Assembly: GCA_018825305.1 (NCBI GenBank)
Contig: JAHJEO010000018.1
Span: 310,001 to 374,000, forward strand
Direction of reading: 5' to 3'
Source of the DNA: Gammaproteobacteria bacterium
GTDB taxonomy: Bacteria > Pseudomonadota > Gammaproteobacteria > Burkholderiales > Rhodocyclaceae
DNA length: 64,000 nucleotides
Shown: positions 29,272-36,786 of the stretch, piece after piece
Layout of the letters: the number at the start of each line of letters is the position of its first letter
How positions within the stretch are numbered: position 1 is the first letter of the stretch
Notes under the pieces: model-generated
Databases searched by the model: none
Told to the model about the DNA's origin: nothing
The model's input: the letters and a program-made list of their open reading frames with translations, nothing else
Made by a program: the position numbers and the translations under genes

Positions 29272-29664
29272 TCAGTCGCCGAATGTGACCATGCGGTCGG
29301 ACTGGATGCCGGCTTCGATCAGCTGACCGAGGCCCGAGATGCGGAAGCCCGGCGCCAGGTTGGTGGCGTCCTTGCCGTTGCGCTTGGCCTCGCCTTCATC
29401 GACGATGCCGCGACGCTGGGCGGCGGCCACACAGACAACCATGTCGAGGTTGTACTGCTCGGCCAGCTTGGACCAGCGATTGACGATGTTGCGATCGTCC
29501 TGCGGCGGTGTCGTCAGGCGGGTCGCGTTGTTGACCCCGTCGTGATAGAAGAACACGCGGAAAATCTCGTGACCCTTTTCCAGCGCCGCCTTCGTGAATT
29601 GGTAGGCGCTGTCGGAGGCCTGGTGCGTGTAAGGCCCTTCGCTGACTAGAATTCCGAACTTCAT
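29272..29664 (-). CDS. dsrE: DsrE sulfur-relay subunit
   Basis: DsrE carries the active persulfide cysteine of DsrEFH. The 130-aa protein has Cys78 in LDMVVCVAAAQRRG, exactly the position used in A. vinosum. ATG 29664 is chosen because it gives MKFGILVSEGPYTHQASDSA, the usual N-terminus; the upstream open frame overlaps dsrB. It follows dsrB after 13 bases. Confidence 0.96.
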   Translation of the reverse strand: MKFGILVSEGPYTHQASDSAYQFTKAALEKGHEIFRVFFYHDGVNNATRLTTPPQDDRNIVNRWSKLAEQYNLDMVVCVAAAQRRGIVDEGEAKRNGKDATNLAPGFRISGLGQLIEAGIQSDRMVTFGD

Positions 29665-29677
29665 CGCGTCGTGATCC

Positions 29678-30751
29678 TTAGAAGCGGACGTGGCTGGACG
29701 CGTTGAGGTTCGCACGCGAACCACGCCAGTCGTCGATCAGGTACTTGGTGAAGGTCAGGCCGGTCTTCTCGAAGAAACGCGGCCAGCCGATACGGTCGAT
29801 CCAGTCTGACAGGCGCTCCCACGGGCGGGCATCGGCCTTGTATGCCTTGATGATGTCGCCCACGACCTTGTTGACTTCGGGCCAGCGCGGAGCGTTGTTG
29901 GGCAGGCCGGATGCGACCATCTTCATGATCTGCGGCTTGCCACGGGCGTTGGCATTCTTGCCGCCGACCCAGATCGCCAGCTTGGAGTGCTCGGGATCGT
30001 TGATCTGCATGGGCGGGCAGGGGGGGTAGCAGGCACCGCAGCAGATGCACTTCTTCTCATCGACTTCCAGCGAGGGCTTGCCGTTGACCAGGGCGGGGCG
30101 GATGGCCGCGACCGGGCAGCGGGCGACGACGGCCGGGCGCTCGCAGACGTTGGCGACGAGGTCATGGTTGATCTTCGGCGGCTTGGTGTGCTGAATGATC
30201 ACGGCGATGTCGGCCTGGCCGCCGCAGTTGATCTCGCAGCAGGAGGTCGAGAGGTGCAGACGGTTCGGCATCTCTTCGTTCTTGAACTCGTGGTAGAGCT
30301 CGTCCATCATCGACTTGACCACGCCCGAGGCGTCGGTGCCCGGGATGTCGCAGTGCAGCCAGCCCTGGGTGTGGGCGACCATCGACATGGAGTTGCCGGT
30401 GCCGCCAACGGGGAAGCCGTTCTTCTCGAGTTCGGCGATCAGCGCATCAACCTTCTTCTGGTCGGCGACGATGTACTCGATGTTGGAGCGGATGGTGAAG
30501 CGGACGAAGCCTTCGCCGAACTTGTCGGCGATGTCGCACAGCGTGCGGATGGTGTAGGTATCCATCTGGCGCTGGGTGCCGGCGCGCACGGACCACACCT
30601 CGTCGCCGGAGTGGGCAACGTGGTGGAGGACGCCAGGACGCGGACGGTCATGATATTTCCAGTTTCCCTTGTTCTTGACCAGGGAGGGGTGCATGAAGGG
30701 GGTGGCTTCGGGCACACCACACTCGACTGCTCGACGTTGAGCTTGAGCCAT
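29678..30751 (-). CDS. dsrB: Reverse dissimilatory sulfite reductase, beta subunit
   Basis: DsrB forms with DsrA the A2B2 enzyme that oxidises sulfide or persulfide sulfur to sulfite using siroamide and [4Fe-4S] clusters. The 357-aa protein has the sirohaem-cluster cysteines in CCEINCGGQADIAV with VCERPAVVARCP, and a ferredoxin domain with CICCGACYPPCPPM. It is followed closely by dsrE. The associated dsrEFH and dsrL, and lack of dsrD, indicate the oxidative type. Confidence 0.97.
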   Translation of the reverse strand: MAQAQRRAVECGVPEATPFMHPSLVKNKGNWKYHDRPRPGVLHHVAHSGDEVWSVRAGTQRQMDTYTIRTLCDIADKFGEGFVRFTIRSNIEYIVADQKKVDALIAELEKNGFPVGGTGNSMSMVAHTQGWLHCDIPGTDASGVVKSMMDELYHEFKNEEMPNRLHLSTSCCEINCGGQADIAVIIQHTKPPKINHDLVANVCERPAVVARCPVAAIRPALVNGKPSLEVDEKKCICCGACYPPCPPMQINDPEHSKLAIWVGGKNANARGKPQIMKMVASGLPNNAPRWPEVNKVVGDIIKAYKADARPWERLSDWIDRIGWPRFFEKTGLTFTKYLIDDWRGSRANLNASSHVRF

Positions 30752-30802
30752 ATTTGTCTCCGAAAATGTCGGTATTGGAATCAGGGGTATTTATGCGTCA
30801 CC

Positions 30803-30832
30803 GTACCCGGCGGGGGTGATCCCGCCGGGTAC
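30803..30832 (-). other. Intercistronic hairpin between dsrA and dsrB
   Basis: A perfect 12-bp stem, GTACCCGGCGGG with its complement, encloses a 6-base loop in the 93-base gap between dsrA and dsrB. There is no T-run, so mRNA stabilisation or processing is more likely than termination. Confidence 0.55.
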
Positions 30833-30844
30833 CGTATGCAAACC

Positions 30845-32140
30845 TTACGCAGCAGCCTTTTTGGCCTTGATCTTGGCCACTTCCTCATCCCATCCGCCGG
30901 TATTGACGTAGGGATTCATGCGCGGGCTGTTGACCATGTTGGCGTCGATGTCGAGGCCAATGCCTTCCAGGAAGTTGACCAGGCCGATACGCTCGATCAT
31001 CTCGCCGGTGCGCTCGTGCTCCAGCGCATTTTCAGCGAAGAAGTCGATGATGGTCTGGGCCAGTTCGACCAGTTGCTCGTAGTCCTCGTCCTTGTCGAGC
31101 TTCATGAAGGGGACGACCATGGTGCCCATCAGGCTGCCGATCTTCAGGTGGCTCTTGCCGCCGACGAGGATCGACGCGCCCTTGTCCTTGCCCGGGGCCA
31201 GAGCGCCGGTCATGACGTTCACGCAGTGCATGCAGCGGACGCAATCCTTGTTGTCGATTTCGAGGCACTGGGCATCGTTCAGGGCGACGGAGGAGATGTG
31301 GCCATCCTTGCGCACGTCCTTGACGTCCTTGATCTGCAGGGCCTTGGTCGGGCAGCGCGAGACGACGTCGTTAACCAGCTCGTTCATGCCGTGCTTGGCG
31401 AACCACTTCTTGCCCATCTCGTTGTCGGTGCGCATGTTGTCGCGCCAGGTGCCGATCACGGCCATGTCGGCACGGTGAATGGCGTTCATGCAGTCGTTGC
31501 CGCAACCGGAGAACTTGAACTTGAACTTGTAGGGCAGGGCCGGACGATGGATGTCGTCGAGGAAGGTGTTGATCACCATCTTGTGGGCCTTGGCCTCATC
31601 GAAGCACGACTGCTCGCAGCGGGCAGCGCCGACGCAGGACATCGAGGTACGGACGGCCGGACCGGCGCCGCCCATGTCGAAGCCCATCTCGTTGATGGCG
31701 TCGAAGGCAGGCTGGACGTTTTCGGTGGTGCAGCCCTGCAGCATGATGTCGCCGGACTGGCCGTGGAGGGCGATGAGGCCGGAACCGTGCTTGTCCCAGA
31801 TGTCGCAGAACTTGCGCAGGGTGGCGGTATCGTAGTGCATGCCGGGAGGCGGCATGATGCGCAGGGTGTGGAACTCGGCAGCATCCTTGAATACGGCTTC
31901 GCCCTTGTCGTTCTTGATTTCGGTGAAGCGGGGGATCACGCCACCACCGTAGCCGATGACACCGACCGTGCCGCCCTTCCAGTAGCCCTTGCGGGTCTTG
32001 TAGGAGTGCTCAAGGTGGCCGAGCACATCGACCATGTAGTCCTTGTCCTTGGCGAGGCGCTTGAGGCCGGTAACGAAGCTCGGCCACGGGCCTTTCTCAA
32101 GTTCGTCCAGGTTGGGGGTGGGATGCAGTTGCTTGGCCAT
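30845..32140 (-). CDS. dsrA: Reverse dissimilatory sulfite reductase, alpha subunit
   Basis: DsrA is the first gene of the 14-gene dsr operon. The 431-aa protein starts MAKQLHPTPNLDELEKGPWPS and has the cluster-binding cysteines in SCVGAARCEQSC and SGCGNDCMNA, and a ferredoxin-like insert with CVRCMHCVNVM. A strong AGGAG ribosome site precedes the ATG by 9 bases. The 160-base gap upstream separates it from a divergent plus-strand sulfur-gene group; I see no clear consensus promoter in it. Confidence 0.97.
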   Translation of the reverse strand: MAKQLHPTPNLDELEKGPWPSFVTGLKRLAKDKDYMVDVLGHLEHSYKTRKGYWKGGTVGVIGYGGGVIPRFTEIKNDKGEAVFKDAAEFHTLRIMPPPGMHYDTATLRKFCDIWDKHGSGLIALHGQSGDIMLQGCTTENVQPAFDAINEMGFDMGGAGPAVRTSMSCVGAARCEQSCFDEAKAHKMVINTFLDDIHRPALPYKFKFKFSGCGNDCMNAIHRADMAVIGTWRDNMRTDNEMGKKWFAKHGMNELVNDVVSRCPTKALQIKDVKDVRKDGHISSVALNDAQCLEIDNKDCVRCMHCVNVMTGALAPGKDKGASILVGGKSHLKIGSLMGTMVVPFMKLDKDEDYEQLVELAQTIIDFFAENALEHERTGEMIERIGLVNFLEGIGLDIDANMVNSPRMNPYVNTGGWDEEVAKIKAKKAAA

Positions 32141-32300
32141 TCGAGTTGTCTCCTCTGTTTGGACTATTAAGGTAACGGCGAAGAATACATGATCCGACGC
32201 CCTTACTCACGTTCTGCGATATAGGGTTCAGCGATGTTACGGGGAGGCCGGCAAGCTAGCCATACCCCACGCAGGTAGATTATGCACCTTCAAGGGAGTA

Positions 32301-32624
32301 GTGCCACCTACCCTAAAGGAGTATATCCTTCCACGCCTATCCGGTAATGGCCGGCTGGGCGCAAGCGATGCGATAGTGCGCGCCCAGGGACCTCAAACCG
32401 AAAGACTTATTGTGGACAAAATCGTTAGCCTTGACAAGTTTCGGGTGCCGATCGGCAATCAGGAAATAGAACTGCAGCAGATGGAGTACGCGGCCGGTGG
32501 CATGCCGATGCTGCGCATTCGCATCCGCGAGCACAGCCGCTTCACGATCTTCGACATCGATCCGGTCACGGCGGAACACTGGGCCAAGCGCATGGCTGAA
32601 TGGGCCGCGGCCCAGCCGCGTTGA
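32301..32624 (+). CDS. Small conserved hypothetical protein upstream of Cas6-like gene
   Basis: I do not recognise this protein. The frame beginning with GTG 32301 gives 107 aa, but AGGGAG lies only 2 bases before that codon. GTG 32412 would give a 70-aa protein beginning MDKIVSLDKFRVPIGNQEIE, which looks more like the conserved core. It ends in FDIDPVTAEHWAKRMAEWA and has no cysteine or membrane segment. It stops 12 bases before the Cas6-like gene, so the two are probably co-transcribed, divergently from dsrA. Confidence 0.55.
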   Translation: MPPTLKEYILPRLSGNGRLGASDAIVRAQGPQTERLIVDKIVSLDKFRVPIGNQEIELQQMEYAAGGMPMLRIRIREHSRFTIFDIDPVTAEHWAKRMAEWAAAQPR

Positions 32625-32636
32625 TCGGAATACAAG

Positions 32637-33269
32637 ATGGCGAATTCCCAGACCACTGATGTGCCGGCTGTCGACGCGGTCGACCTGGTTTTTGCGTTGC
32701 GCGGTCGTGCCATTCTGGCGGACTATGCCGGGCGCTTGCGCAGCGAACTGCTGCGCTGCCTACCCTGGCTGGCCGACGAGGTGCGGGTGGGCGTGCATCC
32801 TCTGGGCGGGGTTTCGGACGGCGAGGGCGAGCAATATCTTTCGGGACGTTCGCGCCTGACGCTGCGCCTGCCGCGCGGCCGGGTCGATCAGGCGCAGGCA
32901 CTGTGCGGCCAGCGACTCGACCTTGGCGGGGACGTCGAGGTCGGTCGCGCGTCCGCACGCGAACTATCCCCCGCCACGGTGTTGTATTCTTCGTTCGTTG
33001 CCTACGGACCGGCCGACGAAACTGCGTTCATGGCCGAATGCCAACGTGAATTCGCCGGCTTGCGTTTCCGCAATGCAGACCTTATTTGTGGCATGGCGCA
33101 GCGGGCGAGTGGCGGTGGTGTCGAGGTTTCCGGCTTCAGCCTGATGGTCCATGGCCTGTCGGCTGTCGAGTCGCTGCAGTTGCAGATGACCGGCCTCGGC
33201 AGCCAACGCCAGCTTGGTTGCGGAATTTTCGTGCCGCACAAGTCGATTGCCGGCGTGGGCGAAGGTTGA
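32637..33269 (+). CDS. Cas6/Cmx6-like RAMP protein without CRISPR array
   Basis: The 210-aa protein resembles the Cas6 of type I-MYXAN systems (Cmx6). It begins VDLVFALRGRAILADYAG, has LPWL...VGVHPLGG and SGRSRLTLRLP, and ends in GLGSQRQLGCGIFVPHKS. The last segment (residues 186-196) fits the GhGxxxxxGhG glycine loop of Cas6 RNA endonucleases. No CRISPR repeats and no other cas gene occur in the window. It sits between dsr and tusA genes, so it may have a non-CRISPR RNA role in the sulfur locus. Confidence 0.75.
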   Translation: MANSQTTDVPAVDAVDLVFALRGRAILADYAGRLRSELLRCLPWLADEVRVGVHPLGGVSDGEGEQYLSGRSRLTLRLPRGRVDQAQALCGQRLDLGGDVEVGRASARELSPATVLYSSFVAYGPADETAFMAECQREFAGLRFRNADLICGMAQRASGGGVEVSGFSLMVHGLSAVESLQLQMTGLGSQRQLGCGIFVPHKSIAGVGEG

Positions 33270-33309
33270 TGGTCATCTAGATACACAACAACGAGTGGAG
33301 TAAAAAAAT

Positions 33310-33792
33310 ATGTCCGACAAGCCTGCTGTGACGCTGGATTTATCCGGAATGCCCTGCCCCGCGCCGCTGCTTGGCGCCAAGAAAATCGTGGATGACCTGG
33401 CGGCGGGACAGTCGATGCTGCTGCTCTCTGACTGCCCCGGCAGTGCCGACGATCTCTATGCCTGGTGCAAGTTCACCGGCAACGAACTGGTGTCGAGCGT
33501 CAAGCAGTCCGACGGCAAGACGGCCTATACCTTGCGCAAGGCCGGCGGCGCTGCCTCGACGCCGATCGCCCACGTGACTTTGGATATGCGCAGCGTGTCC
33601 TGCCCTGGGCCGATCATCGAGGCGAAGAAGCTGCTTGATGGCATGAAGCCTGGCGAGGTTCTGCAACTGGTCAGCGATTGCCCGGGCACCGAGGCGGACA
33701 TCGAGGCCTGGGCGCGCAGCACTGGCGTCGAACTGCTTGCCATGCTGCCGATTGCGCGCGGCGCCAAGGAGTTCTACCTGCGCCGAAAGTAG
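33310..33792 (+). CDS. Two-domain TusA-family sulfur carrier
   Basis: TusA proteins carry sulfur on the cysteine of a CPxP motif. This 160-aa protein consists of two TusA/SirA domains in tandem, with MPCPAP (Cys16) in the first and SCPGP (Cys98) in the second. Both keep the later SDCPG loop. Normal TusA has one domain of about 75-80 residues. It is followed by a DsrC paralogue and lies opposite the dsr operon, so a role in passing sulfur to DsrEFH/DsrC is likely. Confidence 0.9.
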   Translation: MSDKPAVTLDLSGMPCPAPLLGAKKIVDDLAAGQSMLLLSDCPGSADDLYAWCKFTGNELVSSVKQSDGKTAYTLRKAGGAASTPIAHVTLDMRSVSCPGPIIEAKKLLDGMKPGEVLQLVSDCPGTEADIEAWARSTGVELLAMLPIARGAKEFYLRRK

Positions 33793-33835
33793 TTTTCACA
33801 CCTATATCAACAACCCACCTTAAAGGAGAATCCCG

Positions 33836-34174
33836 ATGTCACTCATGATCAATGGAGTCGAAAAAGAAGTTGACGCCGATGGCTTTCTGGTCGAGGCAGA
33901 TTTCAGCGAGGAGGCGGTCAACGATATCGCCGCCGCCCAAGGTCTGACCCTCACCGACGACCACCGTGCGGTCATCAACTACTTGCGCGAGAAGTACAAG
34001 GAAGACGGCCATACACCCAATCTGCGCAACCTGGTCAAGGGCCTGCAGGATGATGGCGCGCTTCCCGATGCGTCCAGCAACAAGCTGTTCGATCTGTTTC
34101 CGGACGGCGGTGCTGCCAAGCAGGGCGTCAAGATCGCCGGTCTGCCGAAGCCTTTTGGCAAGGGCGGCTACTGA
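33836..34174 (+). CDS. DsrC/TusE paralogue lacking both redox cysteines (RspA-like)
   Basis: The 112-aa protein has the full DsrC/TusE fold (MINGVEKEVDADGFLVEADF, LTDDHRAVINYLREKYKEDG, LFDLFPDGGAAKQG). The C-terminal arm reads GVKIAGLPKPFGKGGY, whereas DsrC here has CKIAGLPKPTGCV, so both active cysteines are lost. Such cysteine-free members have been called RspA and are thought to be regulatory. AAAGGAG precedes the ATG by 8 bases. It follows the double TusA gene. Confidence 0.9.
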   Translation: MSLMINGVEKEVDADGFLVEADFSEEAVNDIAAAQGLTLTDDHRAVINYLREKYKEDGHTPNLRNLVKGLQDDGALPDASSNKLFDLFPDGGAAKQGVKIAGLPKPFGKGGY

Positions 34175-34187
34175 TTAAATCCCCCGG

Positions 34188-34207
34188 CCCCCTTTCATGA
34201 AAGGGGG
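34188..34207. repeat. Perfect 20-base palindrome
   Basis: CCCCCTTT and AAAGGGGG flank a central CATG, giving a perfect palindrome 13 bases after the stop of the DsrC paralogue. It may end the tusA-rspA transcript although no T-run follows. Confidence 0.6.
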
Positions 34208-34282
34208 AGCCTGCTTGATCGCTGCGCTCGACTGTTACGGGTCGGCGATGCAAGCGGCGGAGCGGTTGCGCCTCCGGCGCGT

Positions 34283-34320
34283 GCAGCTTTGCCTCGGGGG
34301 CGGCCATTCGGCAAAGCTGC
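34283..34320. repeat. 11-bp inverted repeat upstream of gene at 34350
   Basis: GCAGCTTTGCC and its exact complement enclose a 16-base loop. Together with the palindrome at 34188 it makes the 175-base gap unusually structured. It could be a leader hairpin of the following gene or part of a small mobile repeat. Confidence 0.5.
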
Positions 34321-34349
34321 ATCCATTTCTCACAGAATAGCCCCACACC

Positions 34350-34979
34350 ATGGCCGTCCGCGTTTTCAACCAGTTTCATACCAAGGGCGCCCGCTCGCCC
34401 AAGATGCTCGCCTCGGTCGTGGCGATGCTCGCCTGGAAGCTGGCGATTGAGTCGGTCAAGCGGATGCGCAAGGCGTATTACGACATCGACGCCGGCAAGC
34501 CCTATTTCGATTTCGTCTGCGAATTCCTGGTGTTCCTGGCGCACTCGGCGGACCGCATCGCCTATCGCTCGCTCGATGCCGAGCAGCGTGCCGCCTTCAC
34601 TACCGCGCTGGCGATCCGGCTGGCGGAGATGGTCGAGGAAAGCCACGAGGCCCTGCTCGGCGACGCCGCTCCCGGCACCAGTCACGCGGCTTTCATCGAA
34701 CTCTTCAACCGTCGTGGCGGCGACTACGGCGAGTACGACTATGGCCCGGCCGGGCCCGACTTCGGCTTCAAGCGCATGTTCGCCTCCGCCCTGCGCGAGA
34801 TCCTGCCGGAGAAGGACAAGCTCTGGGTCGTCGACCAGGCCATGGACATCGAGGCGCCTGACGCCATCAAGGCGCTGGAGAAGGCCATGGCCGGCCTCTT
34901 CGGCGGCGAGGCGGCGACGCAGGCTGGTACGCAGGACCGTGCCAAGGCGCAGACCAGCAGTGGCATGGGTGGAGAGTGA
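34350..34979 (+). CDS. Conserved hypothetical protein, 209 aa
   Basis: I cannot name this family. The soluble, mostly helical protein begins MAVRVFNQFHTKGARSPKML and contains the aromatic/acidic stretch RRGGDYGEYDYGPAGPDFGF and EKDKLWVVDQAMDIEAPDA. It has a Gly/Gln/Thr-rich tail. A TauD-like gene follows within 5 bases. A link with sulfur metabolism is suggested only by position. Confidence 0.65.
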   Translation: MAVRVFNQFHTKGARSPKMLASVVAMLAWKLAIESVKRMRKAYYDIDAGKPYFDFVCEFLVFLAHSADRIAYRSLDAEQRAAFTTALAIRLAEMVEESHEALLGDAAPGTSHAAFIELFNRRGGDYGEYDYGPAGPDFGFKRMFASALREILPEKDKLWVVDQAMDIEAPDAIKALEKAMAGLFGGEAATQAGTQDRAKAQTSSGMGGE

Positions 34980-34984
34980 TTGCC

Positions 34985-35869
34985 ATGAAAAATTCCCCCT
35001 TCGATCTCGCCAACACCGCAGCCTACGCTGCTTGGCGCGAGAAAAAGTCGGCGCTGGCGCCACGGCGGCTTGAGGACATTGTCGTCGAGATAGGCGACCC
35101 GCGGGCGCTGACGGCGGCCGAGCACGCTCGTATCGTCGAACTCTGCGCCCACGCCAACATGGCGATCTACGTGGGCAAGACGGGCGGCGATCCCGACAAG
35201 GAAATTCCCCGCAAGCTCGGCCTGCAACTGGGCCTGAAGACGCTCGACGGCCACTGGCTGACCGACAACGACGGCATTTCGCCCTTGTCAGTGCGCGGCG
35301 CCGAGGAGCGCGGCGAGCGCAAGGAATTCATTCCCTACACCGACAAGCCGATCCGCTGGCACACCGATGGTTATTACAACGTTCCCGAACGCACCATTCG
35401 CGGCCTGATTCTGCATTGCGTGCAGAGCGCCGCCAGCGGCGGCGACAACCAGCTGCTCGACCACGAACTCGCCTACATGCTGTTGCGCGACGAGAATCCG
35501 GATCACATCCGGGCACTGTCGCTGCCCGATGTCATGACCATTCCGGCGCGTACCGACGACGATGGCATCGCCCGTCCCGACCAGCCAGGCCCGGTGTTCT
35601 CGGTGGACTCCGCCGGCTTCCTGCACATGCGTTACACCGCGCGCACCAAGAGCATCCTGTGGCGCGACGACGCGGCGACCAAGGCGGCGGTGGCAGCGCT
35701 GGAACGCACCCTGGCGCAGCCGACACCGTGGACGCTGCACGGCCGCCTCGAACCGGGCATGGGCCTGGTCTGCAACAACGTGCTGCACGACCGCAGCGGC
35801 TTCAGCGAGACCGCCGAGCAGAGGCGCCTGCTCTACCGCGCACGGTATTACGAGCGCATCGCTGCCTGA
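34985..35869 (+). CDS. TauD/TfdA-family Fe(II)/2-oxoglutarate dioxygenase-like protein
   Basis: The 294-aa protein resembles 2-oxoglutarate-dependent dioxygenases. It has the iron-binding HxD in IRWHTDGYYNVPERTIRG, the distal His in VCNNVLHDRSGF, and an arginine in RRLLYRARYYERI that could bind the cosubstrate. Taurine dioxygenases release sulfite, so a role in organosulfur use is possible, but the substrate is unknown. ATG 34985 is chosen; a GTG three codons earlier overlaps the preceding stop. Its N-terminal coding region contains the dispersed short repeat. Confidence 0.8.
   Translation: MKNSPFDLANTAAYAAWREKKSALAPRRLEDIVVEIGDPRALTAAEHARIVELCAHANMAIYVGKTGGDPDKEIPRKLGLQLGLKTLDGHWLTDNDGISPLSVRGAEERGERKEFIPYTDKPIRWHTDGYYNVPERTIRGLILHCVQSAASGGDNQLLDHELAYMLLRDENPDHIRALSLPDVMTIPARTDDDGIARPDQPGPVFSVDSAGFLHMRYTARTKSILWRDDAATKAAVAALERTLAQPTPWTLHGRLEPGMGLVCNNVLHDRSGFSETAEQRRLLYRARYYERIAA
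35042..35067 (+). repeat. Dispersed short repeat, copy inside the TauD-like gene
   Basis: AAAAA and GTCGGCGCTGGCGCCACGGC match the repeat at 18521, 40130 and 53723 with one or two differences. It is read in frame near residue 20 of the dioxygenase-like protein. Confidence 0.5.
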
Positions 35870-35881
35870 GCGGCAACGCCC

Positions 35882-35887
35882 TATAAT
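35882..35887 (+). promoter_or_regulatory. Candidate -10 element for HDOD gene
   Basis: A perfect TATAAT lies 30 bases before the GTG start of the HDOD gene. No good -35 hexamer is seen at the right distance inside the end of the upstream gene. Confidence 0.35.
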
Positions 35888-35916
35888 CGGGCGATCGTAC
35901 TTCCCGGTCGATTGTC

Positions 35917-36786
35917 GTGGCGCAACTCTCGCTAGAACTCGAACGCAAGCTCGGCATAGCCGTCGAGCGCATGCCCGCTTTTCCCAAGAGCGTGCAGAAG
36001 ATCCTCGAGATGACGCGCAACATCAACTGCCTGCCCAAGGATCTGGTCGGCGTCATCGAGAAGGACCCGGTGATGACCATGAAGGTGCTGAAGGTCATCA
36101 ACTCGGCCTACTACAGCCTGCCGAACAAGATCACCTCGGTGAATCAGTCGGTGGTCTATCTCGGCCTCAACACCGTCAAGAACCTGGCACTGGCCTTCGC
36201 CGCCGTCGGCATCCTGCCGCGCATGAACGCCGCCGGCTTCGACATCCAGCGCTATCTGCTGCATTCGCTGACCACGGCAGCCATCGCGCGCCAGCTGGCG
36301 AGTCAATATGCCAAGGGCGAGGCCGATCCCGGCGATTGCTACATCGCCGGGCTGCTGCACGATTTCGGCAAGGTGGTGCTGGCGCAGTACCTTGCACCGG
36401 AATTTCGCGAAGCGCTTGAACTGACCTATCAGGGCGGAATGTCGCTGCACCAGGCCGAGCGGCAGGTGATCGGTGTCGACCACGGCTTCATCGGCGCCAA
36501 GCTGGCCGAACGCTGGCAATTTCCGCCGCACCTGGTTGACGTGATCCGCATGCATCATAGTGAAGAACACGAGCCTGACGCGATGATGGACTGCCTGCGC
36601 GTGGCCAACCAGATCAGCCGCATGCGTGAACTCGGCGATGCCGGCCATCCCTGGCGCAACGACGAGGCCTGCGCGGCGCCCGCGCGTTTTGGCGACGATC
36701 TCGAACAGGTCGTGCTGTCGCTGGGCGACTTGCAGAAGATCGTTGCCGATGCGAATGCCTTTGCCCAGGTCGGAGCCGAACGGTGA
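35917..36786 (+). CDS. HDOD-domain signalling protein
   Basis: HDOD domains are found in signalling proteins without known catalysis. The 289-aa protein has PAFPKSVQKILEMTRNINC, VIEKDPVMTMKVLKVINSAYY and SVVYLGLNTVKNLAL, which are typical HDOD signatures, and the HD-like GLLHDFGKVVLAQY. The start is GTG at 35917. Its stop overlaps the GTG start of the next gene (GTGA). Confidence 0.85.
   Translation: MAQLSLELERKLGIAVERMPAFPKSVQKILEMTRNINCLPKDLVGVIEKDPVMTMKVLKVINSAYYSLPNKITSVNQSVVYLGLNTVKNLALAFAAVGILPRMNAAGFDIQRYLLHSLTTAAIARQLASQYAKGEADPGDCYIAGLLHDFGKVVLAQYLAPEFREALELTYQGGMSLHQAERQVIGVDHGFIGAKLAERWQFPPHLVDVIRMHHSEEHEPDAMMDCLRVANQISRMRELGDAGHPWRNDEACAAPARFGDDLEQVVLSLGDLQKIVADANAFAQVGAER

Noticed and set aside
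32141-34349. CRISPR array expected next to the Cas6-like gene
   Set aside because: No regularly spaced direct repeats occur here or anywhere else that I could see in the window.
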